Part shown: positions 1-6,257 of the stretch, piece by piece
How the letters are laid out: every line of letters begins with the position of its first letter
Position numbering within the stretch: the first letter of the stretch is position 1
Translations under genes and position numbers: made by a program
Origin: Fidelibacterota bacterium UBA7303
GTDB lineage: Bacteria > Fidelibacterota > Marinisomatia > Marinisomatales > UBA1611
Direction: 5' to 3'
NCBI GenBank assembly: GCA_002471805.1
Contig: DKQR01000226.1
Coordinates: 1-7,107, forward strand
Length of the DNA: 7,107 nucleotides
The notes under the pieces: generated by a model
What the model saw: only the letters and a program-made list of their open reading frames with translations
What the model was told of the DNA's origin: nothing
Database searches by the model: none

Positions 1-1023
1 ATTTCTAACCTATTGGATTTAATGGATAACTATGGTTATGATGGGATTGATTTGGATTGGGAACACCCATCTAATAGTACAGAAACAAATAATCTTACTC
101 TCCTGGTCCAGGAATTACGGGATGCGTTTAATAGTGTGAACCCTGAGTTTATGATCACAATGGCAGTTGGAGCCAGCAATTGGAGCGGCCAACATTATGA
201 ATATGAAATTATAAATGAAAATATAGATTGGTTCAGTATGATGGGCTATGATTTTCATGGCAGCTGGTCCAGTCACGCTGGACACAATGCACCACTGTAT
301 CAGTCACCCCCGGGGGATCCTGATGGATCTGTGCATACTGGAGTTAATTATTTAGTGAACACCAGAAATATCCCTGTTGAAAAATTGAATCTGGGTGTTC
401 CATTTTACGGAAAGAAATTCAATGCCAGTGCAATAAATGGGAGCTACAGCGGTACTGTGACGGATATTTGGTATGACGAAGCTTCAGATATGGTTGCCGC
501 AGGGTGGGAGTATTATTGGGATGAAGATGCATACTGTCCATATCTGTTAAATACGAGTCATAATCAGTTGGTTACATTTGACGATCCTGCATCCATTCAG
601 GCTAAGGCTGAATATGTAAAGCAGCGAGGTCTGGGAGGGATGATGATCTGGGCTCTGGGGTATGATCTCGTTAATGATGTACAGGAACTCATTGAATCCA
701 TTGGCCTGCACTATCTTGGATTTCATTCTAATAAAAATGAATTTCTCCCCCAGGATATTGCAATTCAGGTTTTCCCAAATCCGTTTAACAATCAATGTAC
801 TATAAGGCTTTTTTCGTCAAGTCCCGCGGATATTTTATATATTTACGCGATTGATGGACGGTTAATAACTTCAATATCTACCAGGACTATCTCAAGAGGC
901 GTTCAGGAATTTTTATGGGATGGAAAGGACAAACACCAAAAAGGTATCGCGTCTGGTATTTTTGTTGCCGTAGCTAAATCAGGGGAAAGAGTATTTTCAA
1001 ATAAGCTGTTGTATTTAAAATAA
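1..1023 (+). CDS. GH18 chitinase-like secreted glycosidase, 3' part, with C-terminal sorting module
   Basis: The reading frame is open from the first base, so the true start lies upstream; about 340 residues are visible. The GH18 catalytic signature DxxDxDxE is read as DGIDLDWE at 40-63, with the proton-donor Glu encoded by 61-63. Other GH18 landmarks follow in order: MITMAVGA near 160, DWFSMMGYDF around 223-255 (the MxYD motif whose Asp/Tyr contact the substrate N-acetyl group), KLNLGVPFYGKKF near 385-420, and GGMMIWALGYD at 637-669 with the conserved barrel-end Trp. The segment between the FYG and barrel-end motifs suggests the chitinase-insertion domain of subfamily A enzymes. The expected activity is hydrolysis of beta-1,4-linked GlcNAc polymers by substrate-assisted catalysis, outside the cell. 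The protein ends in a PNPFN sorting module (listed separately). The missing N-terminus should hold the signal peptide and the first barrel strands. Family assignment is firm; chitin rather than a peptidoglycan-type substrate is likely but unproven. Confidence 0.93.
   Translation: MSNLLDLMDNYGYDGIDLDWEHPSNSTETNNLTLLVQELRDAFNSVNPEFMITMAVGASNWSGQHYEYEIINENIDWFSMMGYDFHGSWSSHAGHNAPLYQSPPGDPDGSVHTGVNYLVNTRNIPVEKLNLGVPFYGKKFNASAINGSYSGTVTDIWYDEASDMVAAGWEYYWDEDAYCPYLLNTSHNQLVTFDDPASIQAKAEYVKQRGLGGMMIWALGYDLVNDVQELIESIGLHYLGFHSNKNEFLPQDIAIQVFPNPFNNQCTIRLFSSSPADILYIYAIDGRLITSISTRTISRGVQEFLWDGKDKHQKGIASGIFVAVAKSGERVFSNKLLYLK
751..1020 (+). other. C-terminal sorting / FlgD-like module of the GH18 protein
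   Basis: The last ~90 residues leave the TIM barrel and read as a beta-rich module: PNPFN (775-789), then LYIYAIDGRLI, WDGKD, SGIF and a terminal KLLYLK. This pattern matches the C-terminal modules appended to many exported proteins in FCB bacteria, resembling type IX secretion type A signals and FlgD Ig-like domains. A role in export or surface attachment is inferred from the family; the window contains no secretion-machinery gene. An analogous module ends the convergent protein at 6261-6548. Confidence 0.85.
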
Positions 1024-1064
1024 TATCCATCCCCTGCAATACCTTATCTAATTTATTATCAAGA

Positions 1065-1862
1065 ATGAAGTCATTATTTTTATTTATACTGGTTTTACTA
1101 TTAGATATAATTCAAGCCGGTACTGCAGACAAAGTTCAGGTTTACAGTGTATCCATGGGAAAGAATATCCCTGCCCTTGTGGTTTTGCCAGACCATTATG
1201 CACAAAGTGATCTACATTATAATACTTTACTCCTCTTGCATGGGCATGGAGGCAATTATATGGACTGGCAGTCCCATACAGACCTAAGACCCTATGCTGA
1301 TCAGTTTCAGTTTATTATAGTATGCCCTGATGGCAGCCGGAATAGCTGGTATCTAGACAGTCCAGTTGACCAAGATAGTCAGTATGAAACGTTTATTATT
1401 GATGAATTCATACCTTGGCTAGAGAATGAATACCGTATTAATGACATTGCAATTACAGGGCTTAGCATGGGAGGGCACGGTGCGCTGTATTTGTCTATTC
1501 GGCATCCGAAACTGTTCTCTGCTGCCTCCAGTATGAGCGGCGGTGTTGATTTGAGGCATTCTACAAAATCATGGGATATTGCTCAAAAACTGGGACCTTA
1601 TGAAAAATTTCCTCACCGATGGGAACGAAATTCCATTGTGGGAATAATTTCTGATCTAGAAACGCTGGCTTTCCCAGTTCTAATCGATTGCGGTACAGAT
1701 GACTTTTTTATCGAAATCAATCGGGAATTACACCGGATGCTGCTTGAGAAAGGAATTAAGCATGTGTATACTGAATTTCCAGGCGCTCATACTTGGGAAT
1801 ACTGGGTGCATGCTCTGGATTATCATCTTTTTTATCTCCAACATCAGTTTAAGTCCCCATGA
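1065..1862 (+). CDS. Secreted alpha/beta-hydrolase esterase (CE1 / esterase D-like)
   Basis: This 265-residue protein has the features of the PF00756-type esterase family, which includes CE1 acetyl-xylan/feruloyl esterases and S-formylglutathione hydrolase. Residues 1 to about 20 form a Sec signal peptide (MKS, then a hydrophobic run, cleavage near residues 18-21), so the mature enzyme is exported. HGHGG at 59-63 is the oxyanion-hole loop. GLSMGG at 132-137 is the nucleophile elbow with Ser134. DCGTDD at 208-213 supplies the acid (Asp213 by analogy with DQGTAD in S-formylglutathione hydrolases). GAHTWEYW at 240-247 supplies His242. The triad is therefore complete and the length normal. It lies 41 bp after the GH18 gene and overlaps the GH3 gene by 4 bp, so co-expression is likely. 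The start is the first ATG before the signal peptide; there is no clear Shine-Dalgarno sequence. The substrate is unknown. Removing O-acyl groups from a polysaccharide or glycan strand is the contextual guess. Confidence 0.88.
   Translation: MKSLFLFILVLLLDIIQAGTADKVQVYSVSMGKNIPALVVLPDHYAQSDLHYNTLLLLHGHGGNYMDWQSHTDLRPYADQFQFIIVCPDGSRNSWYLDSPVDQDSQYETFIIDEFIPWLENEYRINDIAITGLSMGGHGALYLSIRHPKLFSAASSMSGGVDLRHSTKSWDIAQKLGPYEKFPHRWERNSIVGIISDLETLAFPVLIDCGTDDFFIEINRELHRMLLEKGIKHVYTEFPGAHTWEYWVHALDYHLFYLQHQFKSP
1859..1862 (+). promoter_or_regulatory. ATGA start/stop overlap, likely translational coupling
   Basis: The ATG of the GH3 fusion gene overlaps the TGA of the esterase gene in a four-base ATGA. 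No purine-rich ribosome-binding site is visible in the preceding 20 bases, so re-initiation by ribosomes finishing the esterase is the simplest explanation. The lipoprotein signal begins directly at this ATG, which supports the start. Confidence 0.75.
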
Positions 1863-4816
1863 TAGTAAAAAATATCAGACTGCAGGCAGTACTACTTCTT
1901 TTTACCTTATTCCTGCATGGGTGCGGCAAGAATTACACCAAAGATGCCAGCTGGGCTATGGAAACCTTTGGCGGACTTTCTTTAAGACAAAAGGTTGCAC
2001 AAATGCTCATCTATAGAATGAATATGAGGTTTTTGTCCAGTTCTAGTAAAAAATGGAAAGAAATACAATCACTCCTGGAGACGGATGGCATCGGTGGTGT
2101 ACATATCTGGTACGGAGATGTAGGAACATCGCTGACCTTGCTCAATAAGATGCAAAAGTATTCTAATATCCCTATACTGGTGGACGCAGATATTGAGCAC
2201 GGTTTGTACCAGCGTTTTCCGGAAGGGACAGAACTGCCACCTTTCATGGCCCTTGCGGCAACCGGTGACCCAGATTTAGCTTATGCTGCAGGTAAGATTG
2301 TTGCCACAGAGGGTAGGTCTGTGGGGATTCACTGGAATTTTGCACCTGTAGTGGATGTTAATAATAATCCTCGGAATCCGATCATCAATACCCGCTCTTT
2401 TGGAGAAGATCCTGATCAAGTCTCAATTTATGGTAAAGCCTATATTCATGGCTTACAAGACCACGGTATGCTAGCTACGGCAAAACATTTTCCCGGCCAC
2501 GGTGACACAGAAAAAGACTCACACTCCAGCTTGGCACAAATACCCAGTGATGCATTGCGGTTGTGGACCATTGAGATTAAACCGTTTACAAACGCTATTC
2601 GTTCTGGTGTAGATGCGGTGATGGTATCACACGTACATGCACCTGATTATCAGTTTAATGCAGACCTGCCGGCAACATTGTCCAAGTTCTGGGTGACTGA
2701 TATCCTAAAAGACAGTCTGGGATTCAAGGGCGTGGTTGTAACGGATGCTATGAGTATGGGGGGGATCACCAATAGTTACTCTGATTCATATGGGTTGATT
2801 GCAGCTGTTAATGCGGGATGTGATTTTATTATACAGAATGATGATTTCAAGGGATCTATTGATGTAATTGAGCAGGCTGTTATTGATGGAATAATTCCCG
2901 AAGAAAGAATTGATGAGTCAGCTCTTAAAATATTAAGGATGAAAGAAAAAATTGATCTAAATAATAATTCGGTTATCGAAATGACAGATGCGCAGGGTTC
3001 TTTACGAGACAGCAGTTTCCAGATTACTGCCAATCGTATGGCGACCCAAGCACTGACCTTGGTAAAGAATGAAACCAAATTTTTTCCGCTCAAATTAAAA
3101 AAGATGGAAAAATTATATATTGTTGATATTTATGATCATAAAAATGATCATTCTGAATCTATTACAACAAAAGCTTTACGTAATTTGGGCGCCAATGTCC
3201 ATTCTTTCCAACTAGATGAATCGGACAAAAAATATGTCTCCAGCTCAATCTTAAAAGAAATTCCAAAAGAATCTACAGTGATTGTTAATGCATTTGTAAG
3301 CCCATCATCTAATAAGAATAGAATTACTTTATCAAGAAGTCAGGAAAAATTCATTAAATCACTTGCCAAGAAAACGAAAAAAATATTATTGAATAGCTAC
3401 GGAAATCCTTATCTGATTGAAAATTTTCCTATGGTCAAAAATTATATATGTTCTTGGAAGGGTAACAAAATTATGCAGAATGCATTTGTGCGGGCAGTTA
3501 CAGGGCGCGAAAATATATCTGGCAAACTGCCCATCACCATTCCCGGTGTTGCTAATAAGAATTTTGGTATTATGGTTAATAAAAAACCAATCTGGTTTTA
3601 TCAGAAACCAATTCAAGAGCGCGGGGAGAAATTAAAATGGGTTATGCCTGTTGAAGTGGGTGCCGATGTTACAGCACTGGATCTGCTATTGGATGAAGCC
3701 ATTGCTGACTCTGCATGGCCAGGCAATGTTCTGTTGGCTGCCAAAGATGGACAAGTCTTTTACCATGAGGCCAACGGATATCACACATATAGTCACCAAA
3801 GACGTATGAGCCCTTCCGACATCTTTGATATAGCTTCTGTCTCTAAAGCAGTATCGACTACGTCCGCTGTGATGTTGTTGTTAGAGAAAAATAAAGTTTC
3901 CCTAGATATGAAAGTCTATAAAATTATTCCCCAACTTATCCAGAAAAAGGATAAGGCATCAAAAGCAAGAAAAAATATTACTATAAAACATCTGTTGACC
4001 CATACAGCAGGTTTTCCAGCTTTCAAACAGTATTACCGTATGGATATTGAGACTAAGGATATTCTTACAGACATCTGTGATACTGAGCTATTGTATGAAC
4101 CGGGAACAAAGACAATATATTCAGACTTGGGATTAATCCTGCTGGGCAAGGTGGTGGAATCTATCGCAGGGGTGTCACTGGATGCTTTTATTACAAAAAA
4201 TTTGTTCCAGCGGTTGAATATGGATAATACATTTTACAACCCACCAGACCATAAGCTTAGGCGCATCGTACCAACTGAGATAGTCTCCGGTTATAGATCA
4301 GGATTAATTCATGGTGAGGTACACGATGAAAATGCCCATAAGCTAGGAGGTGTGGCTGGCCACGCGGGCTTGTTTTCCACCGCCGGTGATCTAGCTAAAT
4401 TTTCTCAATGTATGCTTCAGGGAGGTATTTACGGCAACAAGAGAATTTTCAAGGAGAAAACTATTCAGCAATTCACTGCACAATCATTGGTGGACAGCAG
4501 CAGTTCCCGTTGCCTTGGCTGGGACAGTCCTTCAGGGGAGGCTTCAGGGGGTATTTATATCAGCGATAACAGTTACGGACATACGGGCTACACAGGTACT
4601 TCTCTATGGATAGATCCTACTCATGATCTTTTTGTGATTCTGTTAACTAATGCTGTTCATCCTAATCGAAATCGTAAAACACCTAAGTATTTTGACTGGC
4701 GGCAGCGGATACATTCGGCTATATATGAATCATTGGGTATCACAAAAAAAAATACCAAACTGATCCTTAAAGAAAGGTGGCAGCAGCCCGTGAAAGATAC
4801 CCTCTCGGCGCAGTAG
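1859..4816 (+). CDS. Lipoprotein fusion: GH3 beta-N-acetylhexosaminidase (NagZ-type) plus AmpC/AmpH-like serine hydrolase
   Basis: This 985-residue protein carries two enzymes. Residues 1-22 form a lipoprotein signal with lipobox LHGC (Cys22), so it should be membrane-anchored in the cell envelope. Residues ~35-365 are a GH3 barrel of NagZ type. KHFPGHGD at 209-216 is followed by DSH at 220-222, the Asp-His dyad used as acid/base by NagZ enzymes, and VVVTDAMSM at 292-300 contains the nucleophile Asp296. Residues ~385-570 look like a divergent, Lys-rich GH3 C-terminal domain. Residues ~600-960 are a class C beta-lactamase-related serine hydrolase: SVSK at 660-663 (SxxK, nucleophile Ser660), YSD at 754-756 (position of YxN), and HTG at 908-910 (position of KTG). 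Expected reactions are removal of terminal GlcNAc from muropeptides or chito-oligomers, plus a peptidase or esterase step. NagZ in E. coli is a one-domain cytosolic protein, so both the export and the fusion differ. Antibiotic resistance is not the expected role. The domain calls are firm; the substrate of the second domain is open. Confidence 0.92.
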   Translation: MIVKNIRLQAVLLLFTLFLHGCGKNYTKDASWAMETFGGLSLRQKVAQMLIYRMNMRFLSSSSKKWKEIQSLLETDGIGGVHIWYGDVGTSLTLLNKMQKYSNIPILVDADIEHGLYQRFPEGTELPPFMALAATGDPDLAYAAGKIVATEGRSVGIHWNFAPVVDVNNNPRNPIINTRSFGEDPDQVSIYGKAYIHGLQDHGMLATAKHFPGHGDTEKDSHSSLAQIPSDALRLWTIEIKPFTNAIRSGVDAVMVSHVHAPDYQFNADLPATLSKFWVTDILKDSLGFKGVVVTDAMSMGGITNSYSDSYGLIAAVNAGCDFIIQNDDFKGSIDVIEQAVIDGIIPEERIDESALKILRMKEKIDLNNNSVIEMTDAQGSLRDSSFQITANRMATQALTLVKNETKFFPLKLKKMEKLYIVDIYDHKNDHSESITTKALRNLGANVHSFQLDESDKKYVSSSILKEIPKESTVIVNAFVSPSSNKNRITLSRSQEKFIKSLAKKTKKILLNSYGNPYLIENFPMVKNYICSWKGNKIMQNAFVRAVTGRENISGKLPITIPGVANKNFGIMVNKKPIWFYQKPIQERGEKLKWVMPVEVGADVTALDLLLDEAIADSAWPGNVLLAAKDGQVFYHEANGYHTYSHQRRMSPSDIFDIASVSKAVSTTSAVMLLLEKNKVSLDMKVYKIIPQLIQKKDKASKARKNITIKHLLTHTAGFPAFKQYYRMDIETKDILTDICDTELLYEPGTKTIYSDLGLILLGKVVESIAGVSLDAFITKNLFQRLNMDNTFYNPPDHKLRRIVPTEIVSGYRSGLIHGEVHDENAHKLGGVAGHAGLFSTAGDLAKFSQCMLQGGIYGNKRIFKEKTIQQFTAQSLVDSSSSRCLGWDSPSGEASGGIYISDNSYGHTGYTGTSLWIDPTHDLFVILLTNAVHPNRNRKTPKYFDWRQRIHSAIYESLGITKKNTKLILKERWQQPVKDTLSAQ

Positions 4817-4832
4817 GGATATACAAGTTTTG
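4815..4832 (+). promoter_or_regulatory. Ribosome-binding site and TTG start of the symporter
   Basis: AGGG at 4815-4818 overlaps the stop codon of the GH3 gene and lies 11 bases before a TTG at 4830. Starting there gives an N-terminus typical of the family: a short SSIDY stretch, then transmembrane helix 1. The next in-frame ATG (4968) would remove helix 1 and the DYFLGGKTLPW motif, so the TTG is preferred. Confidence 0.65.
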
Positions 4833-6233
4833 CTTAGCTCAATTGATTATTTCATCCTGGGATTATTCCTCATTGGTCTGCCTGCCTTTGGCTGGTACCA
4901 GAGTCGTTTCAATCATACCATAGGAGATTATTTTTTGGGTGGAAAAACACTGCCCTGGGCCGCAGCCATGTTCTCCATTGTTGCAACAGAAACATCCGTT
5001 CTTACCTTCATAAGTGTTCCTGGCCTGGCCTACCAGAAAAACTGGCTGTTCCTGCAGTTGGCAATGGGCTATATCCTGGGACGTATTTTGGTAACTGTTG
5101 TTTTGCTACCAGGATATTTTTCCCAGGGTGTTACGTCAATCTATGAAGTTCTGGGGGAGAAATTCGGGACAGAAATCCAGAAGATTGCTTCGGCGGTATT
5201 TTTAGTGACGCGGATTCTGGCCGATGGTGTACGGTTTCTGGCGACGGCTGTGATTGTTCAGGTTATCACTGGTTGGAGCCTTTCGGCGGCGGTAATCATT
5301 ATTGGCGTGATCACACTTATGTATTCCCTGCTGGGCGGTATTCGTGCTGTGATCTGGGTGGATGGATTTCAATTCCTGCTTTACCTGGCTGGCGGTTTAA
5401 TCTCCATCTACTTCTTGCTGTCATTTATCGAATTACCCATTACCGGCATCTATGAATCCTTATCATCACAAGGGAAACTAACCCTGTTTCAGTTTGAAGG
5501 TAATGTGTTTGAAGAGCCCTTTATGTTCTTCAGCGCCCTGACTGGCGGTGTATTTCTTTCTTTTGCCTCTCATGGTGCAGATTATATGATGGTGCAGCGA
5601 GTCTTGGCGACCAGAGATCTGGACTCTGCTAGGAAGGCTATGATCGGCAGCGGCTTTTTTGTTTTCCTGCAGTTCTCCATTTTCCTCCTGATCGGGTCAC
5701 TTATTTACATATACTTTGGTGGTATGGATATAGAAAAGGATCGGGAATTTCCAACTTTCATTATTCAGCATTTACCTGCGGGCATCAAAGGGATTCTGCT
5801 GGCTGGTGTCTTATCCGCGGCTATGTCTACCTTGAGTTCATCCATTAATTCCCTTGCTTCGTCCACCGTGACCGATTGGTTGAAAGGATCCGCAACCGTA
5901 AAAACATCACAGCTCATCAGCTTAGCCTGGGGTGTGGTTCTGATCGTGATCGCTCTTTTATTTGATGAGAGTGATACTGCAATTGTGGTGATTGGACTAC
6001 AGATCGCCTCGTTTACCTATGGAGGTTTGTTGGGGTTGTTTATTCTGAGCCGCCTTAGGCGCTCCTTTCATGTAACCAGTCTGATCGTGGGGCTGCTGGC
6101 CAGTCTATTGATTGTATTCTATCTGAAACATGCGGGTCTGGCCTGGACCTGGTATGTGTGTATCTCTGTCATAGTGAATATGGTCATTACCACAATATCG
6201 GATATTTTGATCAAAGGCTTCAAGGCGCTGTAA
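4830..6233 (+). CDS. Sodium:solute symporter (SSS family), probable sugar or amino-sugar uptake
   Basis: This is a 467-residue inner-membrane protein with about 13 hydrophobic segments, roughly at 5-22, 44-65, 72-93, 117-145, 151-170, 178-199, 230-250, 272-296, 318-345, 360-378, 385-406, 414-430 and 438-458. SSS landmarks are clear: DYFLGGKTLPW at 33-43 followed by ATETSVLTFISVPG in helix 2; YSLLGGIRAVIWVDGFQ at 165-181; DYMMVQR at 251-257; and LLAGVLSAAMSTLSSSINS at 323-341, whose Ser/Thr cluster corresponds to the region contributing to the Na2 sodium site in this fold. The length is slightly below the usual 480-550, with no long C-terminal tail. SSS members import sugars, amino acids, sialic acid or vitamins with Na+. 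The specificity cannot be read from sequence, but its position 13 bp after the GH3 fusion suggests it takes up the released sugar (GlcNAc, a MurNAc derivative or an oligomer). Its base composition is more GC-rich than the end of the GH3 half upstream. Confidence 0.93.
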   Translation: MLSSIDYFILGLFLIGLPAFGWYQSRFNHTIGDYFLGGKTLPWAAAMFSIVATETSVLTFISVPGLAYQKNWLFLQLAMGYILGRILVTVVLLPGYFSQGVTSIYEVLGEKFGTEIQKIASAVFLVTRILADGVRFLATAVIVQVITGWSLSAAVIIIGVITLMYSLLGGIRAVIWVDGFQFLLYLAGGLISIYFLLSFIELPITGIYESLSSQGKLTLFQFEGNVFEEPFMFFSALTGGVFLSFASHGADYMMVQRVLATRDLDSARKAMIGSGFFVFLQFSIFLLIGSLIYIYFGGMDIEKDREFPTFIIQHLPAGIKGILLAGVLSAAMSTLSSSINSLASSTVTDWLKGSATVKTSQLISLAWGVVLIVIALLFDESDTAIVVIGLQIASFTYGGLLGLFILSRLRRSFHVTSLIVGLLASLLIVFYLKHAGLAWTWYVCISVIVNMVITTISDILIKGFKAL

Positions 6234-6257
6234 GAAAATACCGGCAAAAAGATCCGC

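Noticed and set aside
1024..1064. A separate promoter for the esterase in the 41-bp gap
   Set aside because: The gap is AT-rich, but I see no convincing -35/-10 pair with proper spacing. Read-through from the GH18 gene is simpler.
1699..2016. A 105-codon open frame across the esterase/GH3 junction on the plus strand
   Set aside because: It overlaps two well-supported genes in another frame, and its translation shows no domain or signal. It is a shadow frame.
2776..3093. A 105-codon open frame on the minus strand inside the GH3 gene
   Set aside because: It lies wholly within strongly supported GH3 coding sequence, and its product has no recognisable motif or ribosome-binding site.
3640..4750. 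Beta-lactamase domain as an antibiotic-resistance gene
   Set aside because: It is the second half of an envelope glycosidase, and its motifs are YSD and HTG rather than YxN and KTG. The fold is shared with peptidases and esterases, so resistance is not supported.
1859..4816. Possibility that the GH3 and serine hydrolase are two genes joined by a missed stop or assembly error
   Set aside because: The frame is continuous through the joint, there is no internal start with a signal peptide before residue ~600, and the same domain order is known in other FCB bacteria.
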